From contig ML978124.1 of NCBI GenBank assembly GCA_010015805.1, positions 1,364,001-1,428,000 on the forward strand: a stretch of DNA of 64,000 bases, in the 5' to 3' direction. The notes under the pieces were generated by a model. It was not told the DNA's origin. It worked only from the letters and a program-made list of their open reading frames with translations, and made no database searches. The stretch is from Rhizodiscina lignyota. Taxonomy: Eukaryota > Ascomycota > Dothideomycetes > Aulographales > Rhizodiscinaceae. Shown here piece by piece: positions 34,200 through 46,029 of the stretch (position 1 is the stretch's first letter; each line of letters opens with the position of its first letter). The translations under genes were made by a program, and so were the position numbers.

Positions 34200-36043
34200 A
34201 TGATCTTCAAGTCGAGGAGTCCTGACATCAACCCCACTCCATGCAATATTCTTGACTTTCTGTTCCCCGAAGGTGCTCCTGTCTCAGAACAACCACTATG
34301 GATCGACGCCTACAATGAAAGCACTTCCGTATCTCCGAAGCAGTTGCTGGTATGGGTCCGCAGATTCGGACTGGGTTTGTCGAGGCTTGGAGTCGGAGTT
34401 GGTGATTCAATCTTAATATACTCTCCAAACCACGTCTTCATACCGGCAGCATACCTTAGCTCCGTCTGTCTAGGAGCAGCATTCAGTGGAGCAAGTCCAG
34501 CTTTCACCGTTCCAGGTAGGGGCCTCATAACATTGTGCACCGTCACGTGCATCTAACAGGAGACAGAACTTGTACATCAGATGAAAGTCCTCGGGCCCAA
34601 AATATTCTATTTACATCCGTCTCTGATCCAAAAAGGGCTTGCAGCAGCAGAGCAATGTGGCTTTCCAAAAGAGAAAATCTTCCTCGCCTCAGACGTCTTC
34701 GTACCTCCGCAAAACGGGCTGAGGGATTGGCGCGCACTCATGGCCACCGAGGAAGAGAGTAAAAACTGGAGATGGAAGCCTTTCACTCCAGAAGAATCAC
34801 GAAATGTAATTGCAACCGTCAATTTCTCGTCAGGGTAAGGCAATTTGCAATTCCTCATTTGAACAAGTGTTGACGTAAACCAGAACAACTGGCTTGCCAA
34901 AGGGTGTCGCAGTCTCCCACTCCAATCTTATCCACAACGTCACTATGGTCATAGAAACCTATAATTACGGCACGCCGCCTGAACGGTGGTTGGGCTTCCT
35001 CCCGTTATATCACGCTTACGGCCAAGCCTACGCCGTGCTCGTCGCCACAAAGGCGAGCGTACCCATCTACATCATGCCGAGCTTCAACTTTGTAGACTAC
35101 CTCAAGTTCATCCAGAAGTACAAGATCACGAGACTCCAGACCGTGCCGCCAATCCTCATTATGCTCGACAAGCGGCCGGAGACGAAGCACTACGATCTCA
35201 GCAGCGTGAGAGAAATCCTGTGCGGCGCAGCGCCATTAAGTAAAGAGCTCCAGCACGCGATCGAGAGGAAGTTAAACGTTCGTGTGACACAGGGCTGGGG
35301 ATTGTCGGAAACGACGTTCGCAGCCACAGGTGTGCCAACGGGTATGCAGCCGCTGACAGGCAGTTCGGGACTGCTGCTTCCAAGCACAGAGTTGCGCTTG
35401 ATTGATGATGATGGTAAGGAAGTAGGCGTTGGTGAGAGGGGAGAGGCGTATGTTCGAGGCCCGCAAATTGCGAAAGGGTATTGGCGGAATGAGAAGGCGA
35501 CTGCGGAGACGTTCGAAGATGGTTGGTTAAAGAGTGGTGATGTCGCGGTGGTGAATGAAGATGGATATATGTGGATTGTAGACCGCAAGAAGGTCTGGCG
35601 CACGTTGGACCGGCAAGATGGCAGATGGCTGACTCAAGAACAGGAACTCATCAAAGTGAACGCACTCCAAGTTAGCCCGGCAGAACTCGAGGCAGTATTG
35701 ATTGAGAATCCGGATATAGATGACGCAGCTGTTGTGGGGATTGAACTGTAAGTGCAGGTAGTAATTCTGAAGGCAGCTTCTTCTGACGCAATGTAGGAGC
35801 CAAGGAGAGCGGCCGAGAGCGTACGTCAAACTGGCTGAAGGAGCAAGGGCTCGATTAAACGAGGCGCAAATACAGGAGTGGATCAAGCCCAGAGTGGCGA
35901 AGCATAAGTGGTTGGAGGGAGGGGTAATGATCGTTCCAGAGATACCAAAGCTAATGAGCGGAAAGATCCAGCGGAAGGTGATGAGGGAATGGGCGAAGAA
36001 AGACGCAGAGAGATTAGGAGCTGCGACGAAAGCTAAGTTGTAG
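34200..36043 (+). CDS. 4-coumarate-CoA ligase-like acyl-CoA synthetase, peroxisomal signal
   Basis: Five exons (34200-34508, 34560-34834, 34884-35592, 35644-35747, 35797-36043) give 547 aa. ANL-superfamily core motifs are visible: ATP loop SSGTTGLPKGV, LPLYHAYGQ, GWGLSET, YWRNEKATAETF-DGWLKSGDVA, VDRKK|ELIKVN (hinge, split by the third intron) and the late lysine in MSGKIQRKVMREW. The protein ends in AKL, a classic PTS1, so action in peroxisomes is likely, as for fungal phenylpropanoid, fatty-acid or secondary-metabolite ligases. The first intron uses donor GTTCCA (chosen because it gives SPAFT-ET-ELVHQ, the family spacing). The third intron is 51 nt, in frame and stop-free with donor GTCTGG; if kept it would add 17 residues to the hinge motif. 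Confidence 0.87.
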
Positions 36044-36109
36044 ATATCTGCCAATTCGATCGAGAGCATAGAGCATACAACATTTGCAAGAGACGGCGAT
36101 TGAATAAAG

Positions 36110-37130
36110 CTAAATCTTGCTTGTTGGCTGCCGACTGAATAAAGGCGCATCTCGTCCGCTTCTGAATAGATCGAGCATTTCCTTGCTCATCCATGTCTCT
36201 CGCGTCTTTGCAATACCGCGCTCTAGATCGATAGCGCGGTCTGATTGAACGAGAACACCCTTTCCATTGGCCTCCTTGCCTTGCCTCATCAAGTCCGCGA
36301 CAACAAGAGCTATCGTATCGGCTCTGTTGATTGGCACGCCGACCTTTTCCATCTCGTCGCCCCATTCGGAGGGTGAGATCCCTGAGCGGTTCTGCAACAG
36401 AATAGGCGTGACAGTGATTCCGGGCGCCACGACAGAGATGGCAATGTTTGACTTTGCGACCTCTTGCTTGAGAGCACGCATCAGACCAACGATGCCTGAA
36501 AACACAGTCAGATGTAACAGCAGCGGCATTAGACGTTAGTTAAAGTCTTACCGTGTTTCGCCGCGCTGTAATGAGGTGCTCCTGCAGAGGCAAGGTATCC
36601 GGCCAAGCTTGCAGTCATGACGATGGAGCCACCTTCCTTATTCTTCCGTAGGTAATGTATTGCTAGCTTAACAGAGTCGCACGCAGCATCCATATCGATA
36701 GTCAGACATCGTCGGTCGGGCTCAGCCAATTTACCCTCGCTGTCCAGCTTGTCATCGAAGAATTGGTCGCCAAATTCAGCAATACCTGTTGATATAAGAT
36801 TGTGTTGTCATAACAGAGATACCCCTGCTTACCAGCATTAACGTAGACCGCATCGATCCGGCCGAATTTCTTTGCCGCAGCTTCAAAGCCGGCACGTTGC
36901 TGTTTCCAATTGGTGATATCGCACTGGTGGTAAAGGAATCGGTCTGAGCTTATGCTCATTCTTGGGGCTCGTGGAGAGCGGTCTAGGACTACGATATTGT
37001 TCGACTCTGAAGCTGCAGCGACGACATTTGCCGTGGCGAGACCAATTCCGGACGCTCCTCCCGTGATTAAAACTGTCTTGTTCTTCAAAGTCTTAAGATC
37101 ATTTTGGTCGACTCTGTACACCGACCCCAT
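36110..37130 (-). CDS. Short-chain dehydrogenase/reductase, C-terminal SKI
   Basis: Three exons (37130-36833, 36785-36552, 36495-36110) give 305 aa. A classical SDR: coenzyme motif TGGASGIG (23-30), an Asp after beta-2 (VVLDRS, favouring NAD), NAG (98-100), catalytic Ser159 (MTASLAG) and Y172-x3-K176 (HYSAAK). The third exon holds the substrate loop VAPGITVTPIL. It resembles fungal 15-hydroxyprostaglandin-dehydrogenase-like SDRs. The last residues SKI are a weak PTS1-like ending, interesting because the convergent neighbour, whose stop is 66 bp away, ends in AKL. Substrate unknown. Confidence 0.88.
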
Positions 37131-37711
37131 ACTTGTAGCTTTAAGGGTCCAAATGGAGGTGATTCTGGGGGGAAATGAGGGAGTCTGGTGTATGTAATGA
37201 ATTGAGAAGTTGACTGTAACTTTATCCTTAGAAGTCTATGAACAAAACTTAGAGAAAAGGGCACTGGATATTACAGCACCAAAAAATTGTGGGTTTCTCT
37301 AACGAGAAGAGTATTTTGACAGTGCAGGCCATCTTCACTCACATCCCCGCATCCTCTCGGCTGTCAAGCACTTTTGTGCCTCAGATTCGCCGAGGGGAGC
37401 CGCGTAGCTAAAGTTAGCACATACAGAGAGAGTATATCAGGTTGTGACGTTTGTCGAGCTTGTAGACTAAGTGACTGTGCCGTGAAAGGGTTTTGAACAT
37501 CGAAAACTCTTTTACAGAAGAGTAACAAGTACATATGTATTTCCGTTGTCTTCTGTTGGGAACCTTGGATGGAGAGCTGAAGCTGAAAAGGGGAAGCGCA
37601 CGTGACTCATTTTTAGCGCGCGTATCATCCCTGCAACGCCAGCTTAACATTTTGAGGACAGCTTGAGGCTCATCGACTTCTCCAGATCAACTCAGCGCGT
37701 CGCAGATCACG
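37131..37711. promoter_or_regulatory. Divergent promoter SDR / p24 gene
   Basis: 581 bp. GCACGTGACTCA at 37598-37609 joins an E-box (CACGTG) and a Gcn4-type TGACTCA, about 105 bp upstream of the p24 start. Significance unknown. Confidence 0.4.
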
Positions 37712-38517
37712 ATGGAGCCAAGATTATGTCGCATATCATGGGCATCGCTCGCCCTGGCATGGCTGCTGTATGCCATGTGCGTCTCTCCTGTTGCAGGACT
37801 GCACTTCCACATGCAAAGCGATCACGCGAAGTGTTTCCATGAGGAACTCCCAAAGGATACACTTGTTGTCGGTAGGAAAGATACATCCCACGTTCTCTCT
37901 GTCATGCTAACTTGTTGATTTAGGCCATTTTGACGCGAAGCAATGGGATGACCCGTCGCGAACCTTCACATCGAACCCTAACGTCCGCATCTACATATCG
38001 GTAGAAGAAGTCTTTGACAACTACCACCGTGTCGTTTCGCAAGAAGGTGATGCCAAAGGACGATTCACATTCAGCGCTGCAGATTCGGGTGAGCACAGGA
38101 TATGCTTCACGCCAACAAACGCGGGTGGCCTGGGCGGTTGGCTGCCCAACGGCGACGCGATAGGGAACATCAAATTTGAGCTGGACATGGCCATCGGCGA
38201 AACGAGCCAGATTGAGAGTACAGACAAGGATAAGATCAAGGATATTCAACAGAGGGTCAAAGATTTGAACTCGAGGCTGCAGGATATCAGGAGGGAGCAG
38301 GTCTTTCAGAGGGTAAGACCGCGCAACAGACAGTTACCCATGACTTGATCTAATATTTCGCGATTAGGAACGAGAGGCTGAGTTTAGGGATCAATCTGAG
38401 TCGACGAATGCGAGAGCGGTTCGCTGGTCTCTGATACAGTTGGCGGTTTTGGGTGTCACCTGTGCGTGGCAGTTGTCGCATTTGCGGGCGTTCTTCATTA
38501 AGCAAAAGTTGACTTGA
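37712..38517 (+). CDS. p24-family cargo receptor (Erp-type) of ER-Golgi vesicles
   Basis: Three exons (37712-37871, 37924-38312, 38368-38517) give 232 aa. A signal peptide (about 1-29) precedes a GOLD domain ([25 protein letters not shown] ... GEHRICF, with its two cysteines), a coiled-coil segment ([21 protein letters not shown]) and one C-terminal membrane helix (about 200-222). The short tail ends KQKLT, a KxKxx signal for COPI retrieval, and [10 protein letters not shown] is typical of the Erp1/Erp5/Erp6 branch. p24 proteins sort GPI and other cargo into COPII vesicles, so it works in the same route as SEC23 in this window. Confidence 0.9.
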
Positions 38518-39405
38518 ACAATTGTGATACTATATGGCATTGTGGAGTGGATGGAATGGCATCAAATGGCGTAGAGGCATTCAAAATTGAGCTACATGGA
38601 CACCCCTTGACCGGTCTTCTCGTCGTTTAACTCACCGTTCCTTTACTCTTCGGCGTCCTGCGGGCCTTTTTAACGCCTGACATTTACCATCATAGCTGCT
38701 CCACCGTCAATGCAAGGGCTAGTGCGATTCTGCGGCAAGTTGTTGCTTAAACGCTCTGTCCTCTTCAAACCTTTAAAGGTAGCTACATCCAACCTTTTCT
38801 CTTACCCCCTTCAACATCTTCGTTCCGACGAATATTCGCCTGGCTACCACTCTCCGCACTATTAAAAGCCTCAGCCGTGCGACTCTGCCGGAACGCTCGA
38901 AGACCTACCTACCGTTGATTGAAACACTTTCCTCGATTCAGCTGCTTCGCTGATAGAATAATTTACCTCTACCGACTGAAAGCCTCGTAGCTAATCCGAT
39001 GTAGAATAGGGATATTCTCCAAGTCAGCGCACGGCATATGAGTGGACTCCGCTAATTTTCACATCGATGCTCGGGCAGGACGTGGGAATTGGTGTTAGAG
39101 TTATCTGCCTTTAGCGAATGGAAGCTCGCGCAATAAGGGAGAACCGGTGTTTCATGTGTACTAGCGTTCGAGTCCATAAGCTCTATACTATATGTTGCGC
39201 AAGTGGGTGGTATTATAACAATCAGCTATCTACGCTAACCGCGGTCATCTAGATGATACACAAGAAGTCTACAGAAGCTCCATAAGTCTCGCACAACATG
39301 AGATCGTAAACGCCGCCTACACTCCATGCAAGATCGTAGCGCATGTTCGGATACAGCACAATCAAGTCAAGCTTGCCCTTTTGTTCGACCTCCATAGGTA
39401 AGGGT
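38518..39405. other. Convergent spacer p24 / adenylation gene
   Basis: No gene recognised in these 888 bp. The 15-mer ATTCTGCGGCAAGTT near 38714-38732 recurs near 54253-54270, perhaps by chance. Confidence 0.35.
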
Positions 39406-41329
39406 CTAGTGTGCTGCAACACCCTTCAGCTTCTCCACCTCCTTCAACTTGATCTGCAGCGCAACCTGCTGTATTTGAATCTCCAACCTTTGCTTCTCCA
39501 GCTCCAACTTCTGTAGCTCGAGCTTGAGGAGCTCTGGATCCTCGCTACCAGTTGGCGCACCGTTTGGAATCTTCTCAATGCTGCCGTTCGCCGGCTTCTC
39601 CGAGCCCGCAGCCGGTGTGAATGAAGGCATCGCGCCTCCTTCAAGCTTCTTGTCGCCTTGCTTGGCATATAGCTCGTCAATCTCCTCCTTGTACAGTCTG
39701 ACGGAAGGGTTCCGTTGTACTGTGCCCTTGCCCGTTCGCTGGAGAGGTTTGGACTCTTTGGTGAAAAGGATGTGGGTTTTCCTGACAAGAGCGTGCTTCG
39801 GAGCGACCTTGTTCGCCGCTTCGATGGTAGGCCAAATCTGCTCGACGATGTCTTCCTCGTTCAAATTTGATGCGGCTTCTTCGAGTTCGATCAGTGCGGC
39901 GGACTGCTCATGTCCAGTGCCGACAACAAGTGCGTACCGGATAAGTGGGTTCGCCCGCAGCTCCTCTTCAAAGGCAAGTGGGTTGAACTTCGAAATATTC
40001 TTGTACACGATGAGGTCATCCAAACGGCCTTCGTAGAACCACAAGTTCGGCTTCGTGGGATGCTTCCTGAACAGATCCTTGATAGGCCATTCTTGCAGTT
40101 CCGGAAACACCGTCCAAACAAAATGCTTGTCTTCGCTGTCAGGGGTCCGGACGAAGACAAGTTCGTAAATGCCGGGTGTGGTCTCGCGGAACTCCATCCC
40201 AGGCAATTGAGTAAAGTATACGTAATCCCAGTCTTCAGGATCTCCCTCAACCTGCAATCCACAAATGCCGGCTTCCGTAGATCCATAGATGCCCCTAACT
40301 CTAGTCTTCGTAGACAGGAGTTTGCCGAGATTTGTGTCCAAAGGCCCTAAGATATATGTTAGAACAACGTGCACAGGCCCTGATAAGGTACATCGACATA
40401 CCACCACCATACCAACATGCACCCATGCTCGCAAGCATATCAAGCCCACCTTCCTTTGCAATTACGTCTGTGTAGAGCTGCGACGGGAGACCAATCTCAT
40501 CGGCAGCTCCAAAGATGGTACAATCCATCACGTCTTGTGGACTCGGCATCCGGTCTACGGGACCCCAGATAAATATATGATTGGCGAGAATTGCAGCGAT
40601 CGCTCCGACCATTTCGCTTGCGGACGTGTGCCATGGTGGGAACGCGACGTAGCGCCGCATTGGGCCCTCAGCTGCTGTAAGCAATGCAGCGACCGTCTTC
40701 CTGCCGTCGATTGGAGGATGATACATCTGCCAATCTTGTACCGCCGCCCAGGCGTGAGTGTGCATCACTGGCTTTGGCATTCCAGTTGAGCCTGAGGTGT
40801 GGAGAACAAGATATGGATCATTCTTAGCCTCCTCGAACGTCTTGGGAAAGTCGTATTGCTTTGGTTCGCCCACAGCCCAGAGCAGTTCTTCAAGTTCCTC
40901 GACAGGAATCATCTTCAAGTCATGCGTATGGCCGAGCATGGCCTCTACATTGATCTGCTTTGCGTGAAGGATGATCGAACATTCCGTATTTTTGAGCAGG
41001 TGCAGATGCATGGTAACACTGTTTCGCGGTGCCGAGAACAGAGCCTTGAAGCCAAGCTTGTTGACAGCGAGCATGATGATCCAGTATCGCAAGTCCGGTG
41101 GACCGTAATAGGCGATGGTCTCGTTCTTCACACTGCGTCCAACCTGTGGTTCGAGAAATTCGCACATGCGGTTGACTGCCCTGGCGAAGTCCAGGATCGA
41201 GACATCGCGGAAGCAGCCCTTGTACAATTTGGAACCACCTTGGATGATGGAGGAAATAACCTTCGTGGGGTTCGTCTTGGCCTGTCGATCGAGCTCGACG
41301 GCGAGCAGTCGCTTCCCAATTGATGCCAT
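39406..41329 (-). CDS. NRPS-like adenylation domain with C-terminal coiled coil
   Basis: Two exons (41329-40402, 40346-39406) give 622 aa. The body is a complete adenylate-forming domain of the NRPS-like (aminoadipate-reductase-like) type: ATP loop LHTSGSTGMPKPV (176-188), FPPWHTSASE, RGIYGSTEAG (A5), FYEGRLDDLIVYKNISKFNP (A8) and the lysine in RTGKGTVQR (A10), then LYKEEIDELY. In the usual proteins a carrier domain and a reductase or thioesterase follow. Here the chain ends after a Pro/Gly linker in a heptad-like helix of about 40 residues (PELLKLELQKLELEKQRLEIQIQ ... KEVEKLKG), with no carrier Ser motif. It may activate an acid for a separate partner or form oligomers. Substrate unknown. 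Confidence 0.82.
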
Positions 41330-43523
41330 TATTGTGTAAACAAGGTAACGCGTGAGGGAAAACACGAAGAGGAGTAGAACACGACGCGAGAGTCGGAAGG
41401 GGAGGTTTCATCTTATACTTATACAGTTTCACACACGAGATAGGCATTTGCTCGCAGGGCTGACGGGAGACGCGTACATGGTTCGCCGTCTCGCAGCTCA
41501 CGTCCGCTCCAACGGTCCAACGGTCCACTCGCAATACCCGCGCGACCAGGAATGATTCCAAGAGCGTTGCACGGAGAGGTTAGCTTAGCTAATCCCAGAA
41601 TCTTACACGCCACAACCCGGAAGTGCCTAGAATCTGACCACTGGACATAGCGAGTAGGGTCGCCACGGCGATGGCGAAAGGAGTAAGGGATTAGCATGGA
41701 AATAAAAGTTGCTAGGTCAAGCAATTTCGGTATGTAGACACTGTAACATTGTGCTAAATGTGGCATGCCGCTCGGGTGTCGGAGGACCGAGCTGTATATG
41801 AAAGTTTTGCGGTGCTGAATCCTGGACTGGTCGTTAAAGCTGAAGCAAGATCATCATGTGCATGTGCCGTGGGTTAGAGCTGACTCATCTACAAGCCTCC
41901 CACAAAGTGAAGCATCCCGTTCAACGGTCTCCTTAGTCTCAAATCACTGCAATTGTCCGACTTTTTGCCTTCAGCACATCGAATTACAGATACTACGTCA
42001 GTCAAATTCGCCTGATAAAAGTTTTTCTTCTTACAGAATGTCCTAGAAACGCAACTTGGCGCTGAGTACATCCTCTGGACATGCATAAACTTCTCCTGTA
42101 GGCGCTACAGGGAGTGTCGAGCGAAAGCTATGGCCCATGGCTCCTCGTGTTACCACAGGGAGTCTCAGTCCACAAAAGGGCGGCCGTGCCCCTAATACGG
42201 TATTCCGAGAGTACCGTACGGGGTAATACACTTTCCTGCGCCACACCTTGATTATACTTCTCCTTTGATCCTCCGTCTTTCACTTTCTTCCCTTTCTTCA
42301 AATGGAAACAGTCAAATGCTGAACGAGTATCACGAATGACTCCGTCGATTAATATACTTCACCATTGTTTCCATATCTTGAAGGTCGCGAAGGCGGAAGC
42401 GGAATCCGTCTGCCGCGACGGCTTCTGTGAACCATCTTCAGCTAAAGTCGTCGGCTGAATGACATCTCGACTAATACCAAGTAAAGACTTCATACCTCGA
42501 CTCAGGTGTGTGCACATGTGCAGCCAATTGACACTGCTGTATTGCGGTCGGTACGAAAATTCCAGGGAGAATCTATTCCTGAAAGACAGCGGTACTCCCA
42601 TCTTCGCTGTTGAAATCCTGGCCTCCACAACGCCTTCGTGAAGATTGGGAAATAACATGCGCGAATGAGTTGTAATCATAAGGTATTTGACGAAGCTCCA
42701 GCTAGACCCACTTGCGAGATCGCCAAAGTTCCGGCTCTGGTCGTATCATGATCCAAAGAGCACCTGAATGATCCCCGCAAGTCATAGAGCTGGTGTATAC
42801 AGCCGTTACTTGATATCTTGTATGGTCTTATGTGCCGCAACTGATACTGAAAATGCTTGCACAAAGCATTGCGCTCGAAGGAGCATTGACGCATGTTGAA
42901 TAATCTGAAATTTGTTCTTCCGTGAGACTGTGGCTTCGCAAGATAGACGACTGAATCAACGCTCGAGGAAGACAGGCATGCCGCATAGCACTCCAACAGC
43001 ATCGCTTGCGAATATATTATCTCGCCAAGCTCCACGTTGAACCACGTATGAGTAAGATTTCTTCGGGAAGATAACTCGGCTGGAAAGCTGACACGAAATC
43101 ATTCCATGGACTCACTCAGGCTCGAAGTCTTCAAAATATGTCTGTAGCCTCGTTCACATTCACTATTCTTCGTGTCTCTTCCATTCACTTTCGTGACAGA
43201 CAGGTGTAAGGGTTCTTGTAGGATGAGATGAAAATGGCAAGGGTAGGTCGTGATATAGACTAGCCCATGTTTGGCTAGCGTCAGGAACGTCCGCATTCTT
43301 CAGTGCCACCAAACTTTGTTTCAACGATGTTTCTATCAAGCGAGAAACTCGTCGACCAAGTCGCTCCTTGACTTTTTACCTTTCGTTCTATCTCTAAATT
43401 GCCCTTTACAGTCACTCATTTGGTTATTGTCTGGTACACATACTACTCGACGCGTGCGTCCGACGCCTTTCCTGAACGAACGAAACGAACGATAACGAAC
43501 GATACCCACTTGATTTCGTAACA
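41330..43523. other. Long divergent spacer
   Basis: 2.2 kb upstream of both flanking genes. Short leftward open frames at 42359-43296 show no family I know. A small hairpin (TACGGTA/TACCGTA) lies at 42196-42218. Confidence 0.4.
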
Positions 43524-44006
43524 ATGCTGTTCTCAAAGACTATCGCCCTTGCAGCAATTGCACTGTTCCAAATTGCGGCCGCGATACCACCAGCGTGCTT
43601 GTTGGGTGCCTTGAATTCGCAGCAAAACCTGGGCGACATCAAAGGAATCTGTAGCAATGGCGCGTCCGACATTCAGAAAGGGATTGCACAGCTCTGCGGG
43701 GACAACAGCGATGCAGCGATGAAATCTTTCGCCGACACTTGCAAGCAGGTCGCTGGCGTCTCTGTCTCAACTGCGGCGTCATCAACCGAGTCGGGATCGA
43801 AGACGGCTTCAGGTTCTCACTCCGCGACTGGAACGTCCAGTGTCGACGTCCTTAATCCTTCGGCCAGCGGTACTGGAAGTGGCAGTGGCAGCGGCAGTGC
43901 GACTGGCTCGGCTGCCGCTACAGGAACTGGTGCAGCTGGTAGGAATACCGCTGGGTCCTTCGCTGCTGTTGCTATGGCTGTCGCAGGTTTCGCTATGGCT
44001 GTATAA
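43524..44006 (+). CDS. Small GPI-anchored cell-surface protein with four cysteines
   Basis: Single exon, 160 aa. Signal peptide at 1-20 (LFSKTIALAAIALFQIAAA), then a compact region with four cysteines (C25, C43, C58, C73: PPACLLGALN ... GICSNG ... LCGD ... DTCKQVAG), a Ser/Thr/Gly-rich stalk and a hydrophobic tail (about 143-160) preceded by small residues, the pattern of a GPI anchor signal. The cysteine region resembles a group of ascomycete GPI wall proteins and half a CFEM domain (which has eight cysteines). No function can be assigned; cell-wall or surface location is likely. Confidence 0.8.
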   Translation: MLFSKTIALAAIALFQIAAAIPPACLLGALNSQQNLGDIKGICSNGASDIQKGIAQLCGDNSDAAMKSFADTCKQVAGVSVSTAASSTESGSKTASGSHSATGTSSVDVLNPSASGTGSGSGSGSATGSAAATGTGAAGRNTAGSFAAVAMAVAGFAMAV

Positions 44007-44680
44007 GGTGAATCTGGTGTTAGGGGACATGCTTCAAGGAAATCGAAGAGCGTGGAGCGCGATTCGTGGGGCAGGAAGGTTTGCAATGATATTCACTGTT
44101 CAGGAGCAAAATGGTGATCATGAGCATTTGCGGTTTGGCTTTCGTGATACCAGGATTGTTTTCAAGTCTCCTAGTTCATCATGGTAGGATTGACTTCAAT
44201 TTCGATGGTGGGATACTCTGTGCTCTAAATTATAAATGCCCAATATGAAATCGTGATTGCGAAATAACCATACCTCATCCGTTTTGAGTGAGACGTCTCT
44301 TGCAGTAATTGGAGCCCACTGATGCCAGCCTTTCGATCCCATATTAATCGCACGACGCGCCAAGCCTTGACTGCGGACTTAACCACGCGGCATCTTCATT
44401 CACCCCCGGGACTAGACATTTGCGCCTGTCACTCTCTCGCACAACTCCAATCGTTTTCAGGTCGAGTTAATCCCGTTGCAAAGCACCTATGACATGTAAA
44501 TGTCAAATACGATCCCTCTTCTGGCGCGAGAACCTGCGATGCTCAAAGGAGACCCACGGAACCAACGGCCGTCGACAGACATACAATTGTTAGAGGATAC
44601 ATAGGAACAAGAGCGCATACATTCGGCCGGCGGAGAAGAGTTCTAGTCAGTAGGCGCCACTTGGCGTCTGCTCTCCCACA
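44007..44680. promoter_or_regulatory. Spacer / promoter of ANP1
   Basis: 674 bp with no other gene seen. Confidence 0.35.
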
Positions 44681-46029
44681 ATGTTACTCCCAAATGGCGG
44701 AGAGCACTGGAAATCCGCGAAGGCGCAAATTCCAGCGTCAAAGGCCGTCATACACTACATTTCGAGCATATCACGGACGCGTAGATACTTTCTTTTTGTC
44801 GCTGTAGGGGCTACGATTCTACTATTCTGGCGGTGGCTTTCTGGACATGACGCTCGAAGGTATATTCTCTGGGATAAAGGAATCACGTCTGAAGCTAACC
44901 ATGACGTGGAAACCAGATATGAGTGCTTTGGTCCTCCAAAACCGCCCATGGACATGACGCCTAATGAACGAGACCGCTGGTCCGCAGACAACACGCCCGT
45001 ATTCTTTAACCACCACACGCCCATCGAAGTCAACGACACCACAATCAAGCATATCAACCTCAACCTCGTCAAGTCCACGCCTGATGCGCGCCAGCTCCAA
45101 GAGCGCGTACTACTCCTTTCGCCGCTCCGAGATGCTGCATACTACCTCCCTACCCACTTCGACCTCCTCACTTCACTCACCTACCCCCACCATCTCATCG
45201 ACCTTGCCTTCCTCGTCGGTGATACAAGCGATGACACTATGGCTGTGCTGGCAAAGGAACTGACACGCATCCAGACGCGCGATGATACTGTCCCGTTCCA
45301 CAGCGTCACCATCATCGAGAAGGACTTCAATGTCACGATGTCACAGGATGTTGATGAGCGGCACGGTTTCAAGGCGCAAGGGCCACGGAGGAAATCAATG
45401 GGCCGAGCGAGGAACTACCTTCTCAGTACGGCGCTGAAGCCTGAGCATAGCTGGGTGTACTGGCGAGATGTGGATATTGTCGACAGTCCGCCGAGCATTA
45501 TCGAGGATTTCATCGCTCATGACCGCGATGTGCTGGTGCCGAACATCTGGTTTCACCGCTATGAAGAGCAAGACGGGAAAATGGTAGACATAGAAGGGCG
45601 TTGTAAGGCTAAAAATTAACCCCTCTCCATCTCTCCAGATACTTACTTCCTCTCCCAGTCGATTACAACTCCTGGCAGGAGACAGCGACCTCCCTCAAGA
45701 ACCAGCGCAAATGGAAACTGTCTCGTGACATTATCCTCGCGGAAGGTTACAAGGAGTACAAGACCGGGCGGAACTACATGGCCAAGATGGGTTCCCGGAA
45801 GGCCGATAAGGACGAAGAGATCCCCCTCGACGGTATCGGTGGCGTCAATATTCTCGTCAAGGCCGACGTACACAGGAGCGGGATTAACTTCCCCTGCTAT
45901 CCGTTCGAGAATCAGGCCGAGACAGAGGGCTTTGCGAAGATGGCGAAAAGAGCGGGATATGGAGTCTGGGGACTTCCGAATTACGTCGTTTGGCATATCG
46001 ACACGGAGGAGAAGCCTGGAAATGGGTAG
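44681..46029 (+). CDS. ANP1: Mannan polymerase II subunit Anp1 (GT62)
   Basis: Two exons (44681-45602, 45659-46029; 56-nt intron) give 430 aa. A type II Golgi protein: short cytosolic tail, membrane helix about 38-55, then the GT62 domain. Signatures are RARNYLLSTALKPEHSWVYWRDVDI with the metal-binding DVD, IVPN-like VLVPNIWFHRY, IEGRFDYNSWQE (needs the splice) and the block LDGIGGVNILVKADVHRSGINFPCYPFENQAETEGF, which separates Anp1 from Mnn9 and Van1. It extends the alpha-1,6-mannan backbone of cell-wall N-glycans in the M-Pol II complex. Its neighbour, a GPI mannoprotein-like gene, is a potential client but the link is only positional. Confidence 0.95.

Noticed and set aside
38714-38732. 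15-mer ATTCTGCGGCAAGTT shared with about 54255
   Set aside because: One short match in 64 kb without flanking similarity is compatible with chance.
42196-42218. Hairpin TACGGTA/TACCGTA as a regulatory palindrome
   Set aside because: Short, far from both genes and not repeated elsewhere.
42359-43296. Leftward open frames that might be exons of a hidden gene
   Set aside because: No motif, no consistent splice phase between them and ordinary composition; treated as chance.
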